A stretch of 64,000 bases of DNA from Oleiagrimonas sp. C23AA (GCF_011759385.1 NZ_JAARLY010000005.1:268739-332738), one strand, 5' to 3'. Numbered from the stretch's first letter, positions 11,369 through 21,014 are shown. The notes: generated by a model not told the origin, from the letters alone. Translations and numbers: made by a program.

Positions 11369-13051
11369 ATGAGCAACGAACGTCCGTGGCTGGCGCATTA
11401 CCCAAAAGATGTGCCCGCGGAAATCGACATCAACCTCTACCCTTCCGTGGTCGCCGTGGTCGAGGAGGCCTTCGAGCGCTTCCGTCAACGACCGGCCTTC
11501 ACCAACTTCGGCCGCACACTCAGCTACGACCAAGTCGACACGCTGAGTGCGAAATTCGCCGGCTACCTGACCGGTGAACTGGGGCTCGGCAAGGGCGATC
11601 GCATCGCCATCATGCTGCCCAACGTGCTGCAGTATCCCATCGCGCTGTTCGGCGCGCTGCGAGCCGGGCTGACCGTGGTCAATACCAATCCGATGTATAC
11701 CGGTCGCGAGCTCAAGCACCAGCTGGTCGATGCCGATGCGGCCACCATCGTGGTGCTGGACAACTTTGCCGCCACGCTGGCCAAGGTGGTCGGCCAAACC
11801 CCGGTCAAGCATGTGATCACCACCGGCATCGGCGACATGCTGGGCTTCCCCAAGGGCGCCCTGATCAACTTCGTGCTCAAGCACGTCAAGAAGATGGTGC
11901 CGCCCTATCAGATCGACGGCGCGGTGCGTTTTCGCGAGGCGCTCGATCGCGGCGGCAAGCACCGCTTCAAGCGTGCCGAGCTGGGCCACGAGGACATCGC
12001 ATTCCTGCAGTACACCGGTGGTACCACGGGCGTGGCCAAGGGCGCCATGCTCACGCACGGCAACATGATCGCCAACATGCTGCAGGCCGATGCCTGGCTG
12101 GGCAAACAGACCACGCCCGGCGAAGAAGTCATCATCACCGCGCTGCCGCTCTATCACATCTTCTCGCTGACCGCGAACGGGCTGGTCTTCATGCGCCTTG
12201 GCGGGCTCAACTGGCTGATCACCAACCCGCGTGACATGGCCGGTTTCGTCAAGGAGCTGGGCAAGGTCAAGTTCACCGCGCTGACCGGCGTCAACACGCT
12301 GTTCAACGGTCTGCTCAATACCAAGGGGTTTGACCAGCTGGATTTTTCGCGCCTGCACCTGACCCTGGGCGGTGGCATGGCCGTGCAAAAGTCGGTGGCC
12401 GAGCGCTGGAAAAAGACCACCGGCTGCACCCTTGCCGAGGCCTATGGCCTGACCGAAACCTCACCGGCGGTGTGCATCAATCCGCTGGACCTGGACCAGT
12501 ACAACGGCTCGATCGGCCTGCCGATTCCTTCCACGGATGTAGCCATCCTGGGCGAAAACGGCCAGCTTCTGCCTACCGGCGAGGTGGGCGAGCTGTGCGT
12601 GAAAGGCCCGCAAGTGATGGCCGGCTACTGGAAGCGCCCGGAGGAAACGGCCAAGGTCATCGACGGCAACGGCTGGCTGCATACCGGCGATGTGGCACGC
12701 TGCGACGAGAAGGGTTACTTCTATATCGTCGATCGCAAGAAGGACATGATCCTGGTCTCGGGCTTCAACGTGTATCCCAACGAGGTCGAGGACATCGTCG
12801 CCACCCACCCCGGCGTAGCCGAGGTCGCCGCCGTCGGCGTGCCGGACGAACACTCCGGCGAAGTGGTGAAGCTGTACGTGGTACGCAAGGACGACGCGCT
12901 CACCGAGGCCACCCTCAAGCAGTTCTGCCACGATGAGCTGACCGGCTACAAACGGCCCAAGTACATTGAGTTCCGAGAGGAATTGCCCAAGAGCAATGTC
13001 GGCAAGATCCTGCGCCGCGAGCTGCGCAACGAAGCCAAGCAAAGCGCCTGA
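11369..13051 (+). CDS. fadD: Long-chain-fatty-acid-CoA ligase FadD
   Basis: 560 aa, the usual FadD length. It activates fatty acids with ATP and CoA at the inner membrane for beta-oxidation. Motifs of the ANL superfamily are present: [18 protein letters not shown] (P-loop), YGLTETSP (A5), the [21 protein letters not shown] region, and the C-terminal lysine motif [13 protein letters not shown]. The linker [20 protein letters not shown] contains the fatty-acyl-CoA synthetase signature. The ATG was chosen over a longer frame because AAGGGAG lies just upstream and the protein begins as FadD does ([19 protein letters not shown]). Probably regulated by the operator upstream. Confidence 0.95.
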   Translation: MSNERPWLAHYPKDVPAEIDINLYPSVVAVVEEAFERFRQRPAFTNFGRTLSYDQVDTLSAKFAGYLTGELGLGKGDRIAIMLPNVLQYPIALFGALRAGLTVVNTNPMYTGRELKHQLVDADAATIVVLDNFAATLAKVVGQTPVKHVITTGIGDMLGFPKGALINFVLKHVKKMVPPYQIDGAVRFREALDRGGKHRFKRAELGHEDIAFLQYTGGTTGVAKGAMLTHGNMIANMLQADAWLGKQTTPGEEVIITALPLYHIFSLTANGLVFMRLGGLNWLITNPRDMAGFVKELGKVKFTALTGVNTLFNGLLNTKGFDQLDFSRLHLTLGGGMAVQKSVAERWKKTTGCTLAEAYGLTETSPAVCINPLDLDQYNGSIGLPIPSTDVAILGENGQLLPTGEVGELCVKGPQVMAGYWKRPEETAKVIDGNGWLHTGDVARCDEKGYFYIVDRKKDMILVSGFNVYPNEVEDIVATHPGVAEVAAVGVPDEHSGEVVKLYVVRKDDALTEATLKQFCHDELTGYKRPKYIEFREELPKSNVGKILRRELRNEAKQSA

Positions 13052-13112
13052 GCCTCTGGTCACGGCGCGCTTTGCGGCCGCCGCTACCCATACTTCTCAA
13101 GAGGCCTTGGGA

Positions 13113-13493
13113 CTATTCCCAGGCTTCCAGCGTATCGGCGTAGCCGCCCAGCAACTCCCACAGCGCGGCCTGCTTGTGCTCGGGGATGCGCGAATAGGCC
13201 AACCCCAGCCAACGCTCGGTCACCCGCGCTACACTCGCCTCCAGGTGAATGTGCAGATCATGACCGAACATCATGTCCAGCACCCACACCTGACCCAGCT
13301 CTCCCTGCCATTCCGGCGGGCGCTGCAGCAGCACGCCGGTCGACGAAATATCTTCAAGGTCGGTGGAAAATGATGCCAGCCCACGGCTCATCAACACCGT
13401 CGAGTGGACTTTCATGCGGGCGTGTCGGATGCCCGGCTCATCCGGATGCGGGCGCTGGCTTGGATTCATGCGACGAACGGTCCCTGAGGTCAT
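13113..13493 (-). CDS. PilZ domain protein
   Basis: 126 aa from the ATG at 13493; an alternative ATG at 13469 gives 118 aa. The single domain has the PilZ pattern: an Arg-rich start (IRHARMKV) and the DISSTG match to D/NxSxxG (c-di-GMP contacts), followed by beta-strands ending in A.V.RV.E.WLGLAY. Only one clear Arg precedes the motif, so RxxxR should be checked. Such proteins act as c-di-GMP receptors. It converges on fadD. Its relation to the polysaccharide cluster downstream is speculative, though c-di-GMP often controls exopolysaccharide output. Confidence 0.75.
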   Translation of the reverse strand: MTSGTVRRMNPSQRPHPDEPGIRHARMKVHSTVLMSRGLASFSTDLEDISSTGVLLQRPPEWQGELGQVWVLDMMFGHDLHIHLEASVARVTERWLGLAYSRIPEHKQAALWELLGGYADTLEAWE

Positions 13494-14011
13494 GCTAGCC
13501 AAGTCCGCCCACGTTGCCCGGGCGGTTTCAGGCCGACAGTGCACTGCCTCGCGCTGCCATTGCAAGTCCTGGTGTCAACTGCACGCACGCCGGCGTATCA
13601 TGCAGGTGCTGGACTTCGCGCGGGACTGGCTTTACTCTTCGCACACGGGTGGAAATCGAATGCGCCGCCCTACCCCGCTATGACCGCACTTTAAGTCATC
13701 GGGTGAAACCGGTCAGGCGCATACCGAGGAAGTCGACGCGCCTTCCGTCCCGCCGCATCAGTCAGGCCCCAAAAGGCCGGCCGTGCCCGTCACGGTCGCC
13801 GTTGCCGTACCGCACTGCCCCGCTGCGTGGGCCGCGGTCGCGGAGAGCACCTTGACCGACGATGCCGGGACACGCGTTCACGGCGCAACGCAACAACGCA
13901 TGGCGTTGGTTTCATGGAACTTGAGCAAGCTTTTGGGGCCGCAAACTGCGGCCGTTGCCGCGTGGCGGCCAGCACCAATCCTGCAAGGCCGAGGGGCGAT
14001 TCGTCCTTAAG
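13494..14011. other. Gene-free stretch before scpA
   Basis: About 520 bp between the PilZ gene and scpA, with no convincing coding region, tRNA or repeat. The short open frames here have Arg/Pro/Ser-rich, low-quality translations. It presumably holds the promoters of both divergent genes; no clear -35/-10 pair was picked out. Confidence 0.5.
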
Positions 14012-14875
14012 ATGACTACAGAGCCAGCCGAATCGAGCATGGCCGAGGCGCCGATAGCCCCGGGTACCTTCGTACACGTGCCGCAGCAGCAGGAAATGGC
14101 GCTGGCTGTGGTGCAGGGCGAACCGGTGCTGCAGATGCCGCAGGACCTGTACATTCCGCCCGATGCGCTGGAAGTGATTCTGGATGCCTTCGAAGGCCCG
14201 CTGGATCTGCTGCTGTACCTGATTCGCCGGCAGAACCTGGACATTCTGGACATCCCCATTGCCGAGATCACCCGGCAATACATGACCTACATCGACATGA
14301 TGCAGGAACTGCGCCTGGAGTTGGCCGCCGAATACCTGGTAATGGCCGCCATCCTGGCCGAGATCAAATCGCGGCTGCTGTTGCCGCGGCCGCCGCCGGA
14401 AGAAGGCGTCGAGGAAGACCCGCGTGCCGAGCTGGTGCGCCGACTGCAGGAATATGAGCGGTTCAAGAAAGCCGCCGAGGACATCAACGAGCTGCCGCGC
14501 ATGGAGCGCGACTTCACCGCCGCGCAGGCGCATGTGACCGACCGCCAGGTGGTCCGAGCGCCGCCGGATGTGGACATGCGCGAAATGCTGCTGGCGCTCA
14601 AAGACGTGCTGCGCCGCGCCGAGCTGTTCGGCCATCACGCCATCCAGCGCGAGGCCTTGAGCGTGCGCCAGCGCATGGGCGAACTGCTCAGCCGGCTGGA
14701 TGCCGAGCGGTTCTACCGCTTTGAAACGCTGTTTGACCCCACCGAAGGCCGTCTCGGCGTGGTCGTCACCTTCCTGGCCATGCTGGAACTGGCCAAGGAA
14801 ATGCTCATCGAAGTCGTGCAGGAAATACCGTTGGCGCCGATCTACCTCAAGTCGAAGGCAAGTGCCGCCGAATAA
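14012..14875 (+). CDS. scpA: Segregation and condensation protein A
   Basis: 287 aa, the kleisin subunit of the SMC-ScpAB condensin. The family N-terminal domain that binds the SMC neck is clear: EVILDAFEGPLDLLLYLIRRQNLDILDIPI, EITRQY and EYLVMAAILAEIKSRLLLP. The winged-helix C-terminus (GRLGVVVTFLAMLELAKE) would bind the SMC head. The N-terminal ~45 residues before the conserved domain are an extension seen in xanthomonads and relatives. The start ATG at 14012 was chosen; 14039 is an alternative. The stop lies 4 bp before scpB. Confidence 0.93.
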   Translation: MTTEPAESSMAEAPIAPGTFVHVPQQQEMALAVVQGEPVLQMPQDLYIPPDALEVILDAFEGPLDLLLYLIRRQNLDILDIPIAEITRQYMTYIDMMQELRLELAAEYLVMAAILAEIKSRLLLPRPPPEEGVEEDPRAELVRRLQEYERFKKAAEDINELPRMERDFTAAQAHVTDRQVVRAPPDVDMREMLLALKDVLRRAELFGHHAIQREALSVRQRMGELLSRLDAERFYRFETLFDPTEGRLGVVVTFLAMLELAKEMLIEVVQEIPLAPIYLKSKASAAE

Positions 14876-14879
14876 GCCT

Positions 14880-15725
14880 ATGGAACACGCGCAGCTGAAG
14901 AATATCCTTGAGGCCGCACTGCTGGCGTCGTCTCACCCAATGAACGCCAAACAGCTGGCCGACCTGTTCAGTGAAGAGGAAGCCATCACGCGAGAAGATA
15001 TCGGCAAGGCGCTGGAGCTGCTGGCCGACGATTGCGAGCAACGCGGTGTCGAGCTGGTGGAAGTGGCCTCGGGCTTTCGCCTGCAGATCCGCCAGAACGT
15101 ATACCCCTGGGTGGCGCGGATGTGGGCCGAGCGTCCCAGTCGCTACTCGCGAGCGCTGCTGGAAACCTTAGCGCTGATCGCCTACCGCCAGCCGATCACA
15201 CGTGGCGAGATCGAAGCCATCCGCGGTGTGGTGGTGTCCTCGTCGATCATCAAGACGCTGGAGGAACGCGACTGGATTCGCGTGGTCGGACATCGCGATG
15301 TGCCGGGCAAGCCCGCCCTTCTGGGCACCACCCGCGAATTCCTGGACTACTTCAATCTGAAATCGCTGGATCAGCTGCCGACACTGGCTGAAGTTCGCGA
15401 CATGGAAGAGATCAACCCGCAGCTGGACCTGGACAGGCCACGCGCCGCCCAGGCCGCCCTGCCCTCCGGCAATAGTGCCAACAAAGCGGACGAACAAAGC
15501 AACGACGACGGCGCCGACATCAGCCCCGACGCCCAGGCCCTGGCCGCTCATGCCGAGCGCGCCGGCCAGGCCGTCAACGATGAGGACACGCCGTCTGATT
15601 CATCACCACTGCGCGAGGGCGCCGGCAACAGTGCCGCAGCCGACGCGCCCCATGAACCCCGAGCCACCGTCGACGAGGCGGAGGACCACGCGGAGGACGA
15701 TCCCTCCGCCGGCAAGAATATTTAA
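14880..15725 (+). CDS. scpB: Segregation and condensation protein B
   Basis: 281 aa. Two winged-helix domains occupy about residues 1-190: LKNILEAALLASSHPMNAKQL and the second with ALLETLALIAYRQPITRGEIEAIRGV, a hallmark of ScpB. The conserved GHRDVPGKPALLGTT.EFLDYF region follows. The last ~90 residues are acidic, low-complexity and rich in Ala, Asp, Ser and Pro, probably disordered. ScpB dimerises on ScpA and regulates the SMC complex in chromosome organisation. It is co-transcribed with scpA and rluB, a very common arrangement. Confidence 0.94.
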   Translation: MEHAQLKNILEAALLASSHPMNAKQLADLFSEEEAITREDIGKALELLADDCEQRGVELVEVASGFRLQIRQNVYPWVARMWAERPSRYSRALLETLALIAYRQPITRGEIEAIRGVVVSSSIIKTLEERDWIRVVGHRDVPGKPALLGTTREFLDYFNLKSLDQLPTLAEVRDMEEINPQLDLDRPRAAQAALPSGNSANKADEQSNDDGADISPDAQALAAHAERAGQAVNDEDTPSDSSPLREGAGNSAAADAPHEPRATVDEAEDHAEDDPSAGKNI

Positions 15726-15737
15726 GGAGAACCGCAC

Positions 15738-17096
15738 ATGAGTGCGTCCCGTTCCGTGCTTACGCTGAACAAGCGCAACCGTCATGCTGACCCGGAATCC
15801 AAGCCGCTGGAAGAGCGCCTGCACAAGGTGCTGGCCAACGCCGGTCTGGGCTCACGCCGCATGCTCGAGCAGCGCATTGCGCGCGGCGATATCGAAGTCA
15901 ACGGCCAGGCCGCCGAAGTGGGCGCCAGCGTGCGCGCCGGTGACCGTGTGGTGGTCGACAACCGCCAGTTCATTGTCGCCACCGACAACCGCGACGCCAC
16001 CGAGGTACTGGTCTACCACAAGCCCGAGGGCGTGCTGACCACCCGCGAGGACCCGGATGGCCGTCCCACCGTGTTCGAACAGCTGCCGCGCCTGAAGGGT
16101 GCGCGCTGGGTCGCCGTGGGCCGCCTGGACATCAACACCACCGGCCTGCTGCTGCTGACCACCGATGGCGAACTTGCCAACGCGCTGATGCATCCGCGCA
16201 GCGGCATCGAGCGCGAGTACCTGTGCCGCGTGCATGGCGATGTGCCCGACGAAGTGGTTGCCAAGCTCAAGGAAGGTGTCGAGCTGGAAGACGGCCCGGC
16301 GCATTTTGACGAGATCGTGGTGATCAGTCGTGGCGGCAGCCACAGCTGGTTCCGCGTGGTGATCCGCGAAGGCCGCAATCGCGAAGTGCGCCGTCTGTGG
16401 GATTCGCAGGGCTTCCTGGTCAGCCGCCTCAAGCGCATCCGCTACGCCAACGTCGAACTTCCGCGCCAGCTGCGCCGCGGTGACTGTGAGGCGCTGCCGG
16501 AAGACGCGGTCAAGGCGCTGCGCAAGCAGACCGGCCTTGAAGGTCCGCAACCGACGCTGACGCTGAGCCCGGTATCCCACCAGCGCCGCGCCAGCCGCCA
16601 TGTCACCGAGTACCACCCCGGTGGCCAGGCCGAGCCGAATGCATGGACCGGGACCTACCACAACGAAGCGCGCGAATTGACCGCCTTCGATCGCATCCGT
16701 GATGACAAACCGGCCCGTCCGGGCAGCGGCGCCAAGCGTCGTGGCGGCGGTGCAGGCGCAGGCGCGGGCCGCCGTGGTCGCGGCGGCGAGGTCAATGGCA
16801 ACGTGGCCCGCCCGGCCAAGGCCGGCGGCAACCGCAAGCGCAGCGGTGGTTCCAAGCGCGTCGCGCCGGGTCAGGAACTGCCGTCGGTGCGCACCTGGTT
16901 CGCCGGTGACAGCCGCGGCAACGAATCACGTGGCAACAGTGGCGGCGCTGGCGCCGGCAACAACCGCGGCGGCAATCGCGGCAACGCCAAGCCCGGTCGC
17001 GGCGGCAGTGGTCGCGGCAAGCCCGGCGGCGGTGGCGGCGGCGCACGCGGCCAGGCCCGCGGCGGCAATCGCGGCCCGCGCGGCGGCAATCGCTAA
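15738..17096 (+). CDS. rluB: 23S rRNA pseudouridine synthase RluB
   Basis: 452 aa. An S4 RNA-binding domain (residues ~20-70: LHKVLANAGLGSRRMLEQ.I..G.I.VNG) is followed by the RsuA/RluB catalytic domain with VGRLDINTTGLLLLT, whose Asp near residue 130 is catalytic. It makes pseudouridine 2605 in 23S rRNA. The C-terminal ~160 residues are an unusually long, Gly/Arg/Asn-rich disordered tail (many RGG-like units), likely to help RNA binding. AGGAG lies 8 bases before the ATG. A strong terminator follows about 40 bp after the stop. Confidence 0.93.
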   Translation: MSASRSVLTLNKRNRHADPESKPLEERLHKVLANAGLGSRRMLEQRIARGDIEVNGQAAEVGASVRAGDRVVVDNRQFIVATDNRDATEVLVYHKPEGVLTTREDPDGRPTVFEQLPRLKGARWVAVGRLDINTTGLLLLTTDGELANALMHPRSGIEREYLCRVHGDVPDEVVAKLKEGVELEDGPAHFDEIVVISRGGSHSWFRVVIREGRNREVRRLWDSQGFLVSRLKRIRYANVELPRQLRRGDCEALPEDAVKALRKQTGLEGPQPTLTLSPVSHQRRASRHVTEYHPGGQAEPNAWTGTYHNEARELTAFDRIRDDKPARPGSGAKRRGGGAGAGAGRRGRGGEVNGNVARPAKAGGNRKRSGGSKRVAPGQELPSVRTWFAGDSRGNESRGNSGGAGAGNNRGGNRGNAKPGRGGSGRGKPGGGGGGARGQARGGNRGPRGGNR

Positions 17097-17134
17097 AGTT
17101 CACCGGTACCCGGTCACGACTGACGGGTATCTGG

Positions 17135-17167
17135 AAAAAGCCCGGCCAACTTGGCCGGGCTTTTTTA
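17135..17167 (+). terminator. Rho-independent terminator after rluB
   Basis: GCCCGGCCAA pairs with TTGGCCGGGC (17140-17149 with 17151-17160), with AAAAA before and TTTTTT after, so it can act on both strands: for rluB on + and for the omega-amidase gene on -. Confidence 0.92.
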
Positions 17168-17219
17168 TTGCCTGAACAATCAGGCGAGAACGTTCGCTCG
17201 CCATCGACGGATACGATGA

Positions 17220-18053
17220 CTACTGCCGCCCGGCGTCGAGCTTCAACGCAAATCCATCGGCGTCCATCCACGCCGGAAAACGCTCACGGTGGGCCAATAG
17301 CGCGGCCGGGTCCAAGGTGACCTGCGCCACCTGCTCTTGCGCGCCCAGCTCGATCAGCGGCTGACCCAGCGCGTCGGTGACCACACTGTCGCCCGCGTAG
17401 TTAAGTTCATTGCCGTCTGTGCCCACACGATTGACGCCGGCCACGCAAGCCAGGTTTTCGATGGCCCGCGCGCGCAGCAGCGTGCGCCAGGCCTCGCGGC
17501 GCGGAGCCGGCCAATTGGCGACAAACAGCAGCAGATCGTAATCCATGCCACCTGCGGTCTGCGCTTGGCGGCCATTGCGCGACCACACCGGAAAGCGCAG
17601 GTCGTAACAGACCATCGGGCAGATGCGCCAGCCGTTGAGCTCGACGATCAGCCGCTCGCGGCCGGCATCGTAACGCTCGTGCTCACGCGCCATGCGGAAC
17701 AGGTGGCGCTTGTCGTACTGCGCCCAGGTACCGTCCGGGCGCGCCCAGATCAGGCGGTTGTAATGCTTGCCATCCTCGACAATCACCAGGCTGCCCGTGA
17801 TCACGGCTCCGGTCTCGATGGACAGCTCGCGCATCCACGCCAGGCCCGGCCCGTCCATGGTCTGCGCCTGGCTGTCGGTGGCGTTGGTAAAACCGGTGAG
17901 CACGGTTTCGGGCACGATCACCAGATCTGCACCATGCACACGCTCGCGCACCAGCGCTCCGTAATAGGCGCGATTGCCCGCATCGTCGTGCCAACGCGTG
18001 GCGCCCTGCACCAGCGCCACGGTCAACGGCGACATCGGCGACGGCGTGCTCAT
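17220..18053 (-). CDS. Omega-amidase / nitrilase-family amidohydrolase (YafV-like)
   Basis: 277 aa, carbon-nitrogen hydrolase superfamily. The catalytic triad is visible: Glu49 in VPETVLTGF, Lys115 in YDKRHLFRM and Cys149 in MVCYDLRFP. HLFRMA and the short compact length fit the YafV/Nit2 omega-amidases, which hydrolyse 2-oxoglutaramate or the methionine-salvage side product 2-oxosuccinamate. The start codon overlaps the stop of the aminotransferase in an ATGA, so the two act as one unit: the transaminase makes the oxo-amide and this enzyme removes it, making transamination irreversible. Confidence 0.88.
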   Translation of the reverse strand: MSTPSPMSPLTVALVQGATRWHDDAGNRAYYGALVRERVHGADLVIVPETVLTGFTNATDSQAQTMDGPGLAWMRELSIETGAVITGSLVIVEDGKHYNRLIWARPDGTWAQYDKRHLFRMAREHERYDAGRERLIVELNGWRICPMVCYDLRFPVWSRNGRQAQTAGGMDYDLLLFVANWPAPRREAWRTLLRARAIENLACVAGVNRVGTDGNELNYAGDSVVTDALGQPLIELGAQEQVAQVTLDPAALLAHRERFPAWMDADGFALKLDAGRQ

Positions 18054-19195
18054 ACGTTACGCAGCCGCTCGATGGCAGCATCCAGCGTGGCATCGTTCTT
18101 GGCAAAGCAAAGGCGCAGGAAACGCGATGCTGGCGGCGTTTCATAAAACGGCGTCAGTGGAATGCCGACCACTCCGGCCTCCTTGAGCAGCCACTGGCTG
18201 AAGTGGATGTCGTCGGTGTCCTGGATATCGCTGTAATCGACCAGCTGGAAGTAGCCGCCCGGCACGTCCAGCAGCTTGAAGCGCGTTTCGGCCAGCAAGG
18301 CGCGGAAACGGTCGCGCTTGGCCTGATAGAACGCCGGCAGCTCAAGGTAGTGCTGTGGCTCGTGCTCAAGCATCTCGGCAAAGGCGAACTGCGCCGGCGT
18401 AAACGTGCAGAAGGTCAGGTACTGATGCACCTTGCGAAATTCCGCCGACAGCGCCGCCGGCGCCACGCAGTACCCCACCTTCCAGCCCGTGCAATGAAAG
18501 GTTTTGCCGAACGAGCTGACCACAAAGCTGCGCGCGGCAAGCTCGGCATGGCGCAGCACGCTCTGATGATCGCGCCCGTCATAGACGATGTGCTCGTAGA
18601 CCTCGTCCGACAGCACCACGATGTCGGTGTCGCGGGTAATGTCGGCCAGCGTGTCCAGATCGCCCGGCGAAAACACCGCGCCGGAGGGATTGTGCGGGGT
18701 GTTGACGATGATCATGCGTGTACGCGGCGTCACCGCATCGCGCACACGCTGCCAGTCGACATTGAAATCGGGCAGATGCAGGGGCACGTGCACGGCTTTG
18801 GCGCCCTGCAGTTCGATGGCCGGCTCGTAGCTGTCATAAGCCGGGTCGAACACGATCACTTCGTCGCCTGCGCGCACGCTGGCGGCGATGGCCGAAAACA
18901 GCGCTTCGGTGGCGCCAGAGGTCACCGTGACCTCACTCTCGGCGCTGACCCGGTGCCCGTAAAGGCGCTCGGTCTTGAGCGCAATCTGCTCGCGCAGCGG
19001 TGCAATGCCGATGCCCGGCGCGTACTGGTTGCGCCCTTCGCGCATGGCCCGTTCCACCGCTTCACGCAGGCGCGCCGGCGGCTCGTAGTCGGGGAAGCCC
19101 TGCCCCAGATTCACCGCATTGTGCTCGATGGCCAGCTGGCTCATCACGGAAAAGATGGTGGTTCCGACCTTGGGCAGCTTGGTCTGAATCTGCAT
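18050..19195 (-). CDS. Methionine/glutamine-type PLP aminotransferase (YbdL-like)
   Basis: 381 aa, fold-type I class I/II aminotransferase. It begins MQIQTKLPKVGTTIFSVMS, typical of YbdL and glutamine transaminase K, then VNLGQGFPDY, the cofactor motif VTSGATEALF, NTPHNPSG, and Lys231 in SSFGKTFHCTGWKVGY as the Schiff-base lysine. Such enzymes transaminate methionine or aromatic amino acids with 2-oxo acids. I chose the ATG at 19195 because homology begins there; the frame runs 22 codons further upstream. It is translationally coupled to the omega-amidase, and a 20-bp palindrome lies about 45-65 bp upstream. Confidence 0.9.
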   Translation of the reverse strand: MQIQTKLPKVGTTIFSVMSQLAIEHNAVNLGQGFPDYEPPARLREAVERAMREGRNQYAPGIGIAPLREQIALKTERLYGHRVSAESEVTVTSGATEALFSAIAASVRAGDEVIVFDPAYDSYEPAIELQGAKAVHVPLHLPDFNVDWQRVRDAVTPRTRMIIVNTPHNPSGAVFSPGDLDTLADITRDTDIVVLSDEVYEHIVYDGRDHQSVLRHAELAARSFVVSSFGKTFHCTGWKVGYCVAPAALSAEFRKVHQYLTFCTFTPAQFAFAEMLEHEPQHYLELPAFYQAKRDRFRALLAETRFKLLDVPGGYFQLVDYSDIQDTDDIHFSQWLLKEAGVVGIPLTPFYETPPASRFLRLCFAKNDATLDAAIERLRNV

Positions 19196-19238
19196 GAATA
19201 CCCCGCAGTGGCACACACGAATCGGGTGGAGAAAGGCA

Positions 19239-19258
19239 ACGTTTGGACGTCCAAACGT
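19239..19258. promoter_or_regulatory. Perfect 20-bp palindrome upstream of the aminotransferase gene
   Basis: ACGTTTGGAC-GTCCAAACGT is a perfect palindrome, 44 bp before the aminotransferase start. Read as 8-mers it contains GGACGTCC and, to its right, AAACGTCA, each matching 6 of 8 positions of the MetJ met-box consensus AGACGTCT; the left neighbour matches 5. It is therefore a strong operator candidate for a methionine-responsive or similar regulator. The regulator itself is not identified. Confidence 0.6.
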
Positions 19259-19299
19259 CAATGAGGGCGCATGCTATCACGCATCCGGGTGATGTGAGC

Positions 19300-20268
19300 T
19301 TAACTTTCCAGGCACTTGCGCCGACGGCACTGCTGATGGTGTCTGGCCGCCGACTCGGGCAACCGCTCGGCCAGGAAGTCAACAAAGGCGCGCACCCCGG
19401 GTAGCAACCCGCGGCGGCTGGGGTAGACAAAATGCATGGTGCCCTGCGGCGCGCTCCACTCCGGCAATACCACTTCAAGGTCGCCCCGTTCCAGCGCCGG
19501 CGCGCACACGAACTCGGGCAACAGGCACACACCGATGGCACCACGCGCGGCCTCCAGCGTGACCTGGAAGTCGCCGCTGAACAGGCGCGGCTGAACATCC
19601 ACGCTGACGCGGCGCTCGTCGCCGTCGATGAGCTCCCAGGCCTGGTGGTTGCTCTCACCTTCCAGCGTCGACAAGGTCGGCAGTTTGACCAGATCCTGCG
19701 GTACCGCGGGGCGACCGACCCGATCGAGCAGTTCGGGGCTGGCTACCAGCAGTACGCGTGACTGACCAAATGCACGCATGATCAACGTGGCGTCGGTATC
19801 GAGCTTGGTGCGCACACGAATGGCAATATCATAGCCTTCGCCAATCACGTCAACGCGGCGGTCGCTGGAGAGCAGGCGCACCTGCACCTTGGGATAGCGC
19901 GCCATAAACTCAGGCAGCACGTGCGCCAGAATCGTACGGCTGAGCGCCACCGGGCAGCTCACCCGCACCACGCCGCGCGGCTCAGCCTGCAATTCGTCCA
20001 CCGCCTCCTGCGCGGCCTGCGCCTCCTCCAGGACGGCGCGGCAGTGGCCGTAGAAGCGCTCGCCGACCTCGGTTACCACAAAGCGGCGCGTCGTACGCTG
20101 CAACAGGCGCACGCCAAGGCGCTCCTCCAGCTGCGCAATGCGCTTGGACAGGCGCGATTTGGGAATCCCCAGCGCGCGTCCGGCGGCGGAAAAGCCACTG
20201 TGTTCGACCACAGCGGCGAAGAAATACAGGTCGTTGAGATCCTGCAAGGCACCGGATTGAGCCTGCAT
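19300..20268 (-). CDS. LysR-family transcriptional regulator
   Basis: 322 aa. The N-terminal winged helix-turn-helix ([51 protein letters not shown], described here by its ends L-N-D and T-T-R) is a classic LysR domain at residues ~10-68. A periplasmic-binding-like effector domain follows ([27 protein letters not shown]). It is divergent from azoR with a 114-bp gap, so it probably regulates azoR and itself, as LysR proteins often do with adjacent NADH:quinone/azo reductases. The ligand is unknown, perhaps a quinone or electrophile. Confidence 0.92.
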   Translation of the reverse strand: MQAQSGALQDLNDLYFFAAVVEHSGFSAAGRALGIPKSRLSKRIAQLEERLGVRLLQRTTRRFVVTEVGERFYGHCRAVLEEAQAAQEAVDELQAEPRGVVRVSCPVALSRTILAHVLPEFMARYPKVQVRLLSSDRRVDVIGEGYDIAIRVRTKLDTDATLIMRAFGQSRVLLVASPELLDRVGRPAVPQDLVKLPTLSTLEGESNHQAWELIDGDERRVSVDVQPRLFSGDFQVTLEAARGAIGVCLLPEFVCAPALERGDLEVVLPEWSAPQGTMHFVYPSRRGLLPGVRAFVDFLAERLPESAARHHQQCRRRKCLES

Positions 20269-20299
20269 GGCGTTTCCTTTGGCGAACGATACGTGTCAA

Positions 20300-20312
20300 T
20301 TAAGCCGGCTAA
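20300..20312. promoter_or_regulatory. Possible LysR-type operator
   Basis: TTAAGCCGGCTAA, with an AGCCGGCT palindromic core, sits midway between the divergent LysR gene and azoR. It resembles the short dyads bound by LysR regulators (T-N11-A type). Support is positional and by symmetry only. Confidence 0.3.
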
Positions 20313-20382
20313 TCAAGTCACTGTCCAGATCCTAGACTTTACGCCATGGTCAATCACGGCCGGCTACATGCAGGAACGCATC

Positions 20383-20958
20383 ATGAAACTGCTTCACATC
20401 GACTCCAGCAGCCTGGGCCAGGCATCGGTTTCCCGCCAGCTTTCCGAGGCGGTGACCCGCGCCTGGCAGAACCGTCATCCCGAGCTTGAAGTGACCTATC
20501 GTGACCTGGTCGCCGAGCGCCAGCCCCACTGGGCACCGGGCGATGCACTGAGCCGCGAGCCCGGTGAACTGGGCCAGGTGTTGCTGAATGAGTTTCTGTC
20601 GGCCGATGTGGTGGTGATCGGTGCGCCGATGTACAACTTTGGCGTGCCCAGCCAGCTGAAAGCCTGGATCGACCACCTGGCCGTGCCGGGCAAGACCTTC
20701 CGCTACACCGAGAACGGTCCGGAAGGCCTGGCTGGCGGCAAGACGGTGGTCATCGCTTCCTCGCGCGGCGGTCGTTACACGCAGGGGCCAGCGGCGGCCA
20801 TGGATCACCAGGAAGCTTACCTACGCAGCGTGTTCGGTTTCATGGGGGTGACCGACCTGCGCTTTGTGCGCGCCGAAGGCGTTGCCATGGGCGAAGATCA
20901 GCGCAACTCGGCGATCAACCATGCAGTCAGTGCCATTGAGGCGCTGATGGCCGCCTGA
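20383..20958 (+). CDS. azoR: FMN-dependent NADH:quinone/azo oxidoreductase AzoR
   Basis: 191 aa, flavodoxin-like fold. [22 protein letters not shown] matches the AzoR start, whose Ser residues bind the FMN phosphate. [18 protein letters not shown] and ASSRGGRY are the family's FMN and active-site motifs. It reduces quinones and azo compounds by two electrons with NADH, protecting against thiol-reactive electrophiles. A longer frame runs upstream through the intergenic region and LysR gene, but homology begins at the ATG at 20383. A terminator follows 22 bp after the stop. Confidence 0.93.
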   Translation: MKLLHIDSSSLGQASVSRQLSEAVTRAWQNRHPELEVTYRDLVAERQPHWAPGDALSREPGELGQVLLNEFLSADVVVIGAPMYNFGVPSQLKAWIDHLAVPGKTFRYTENGPEGLAGGKTVVIASSRGGRYTQGPAAAMDHQEAYLRSVFGFMGVTDLRFVRAEGVAMGEDQRNSAINHAVSAIEALMAA

Positions 20959-20980
20959 AGCAGCCGAACTGCTATCGGCC

Positions 20981-21014
20981 AAGGCCGTGGTGCGAACCGT
21001 ACCGCGGCCTTCTT
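20981..21014 (+). terminator. Terminator after azoR
   Basis: AAGGCCGTGG pairs with CCGCGGCCTT (20981-20990 with 21002-21011; one G-U pair), with an 11-base loop. The T-rich tail is short (CTTGT), so it is a moderate terminator. It may also serve the gene ending at 21074 on the - strand. Confidence 0.7.

Noticed and set aside
11057..12388. 443-codon - strand frame opposite fadD
   Set aside because: Antisense of conserved FadD motifs; no similarity of its own. The same holds for long frames opposite treZ, malQ, treY, glgX and the aminotransferase gene.
15420..15725. ScpB acidic tail considered as a separate gene or a repeat
   Set aside because: It continues the scpB frame without interruption and is low-complexity sequence typical of xanthomonad ScpB C-termini.
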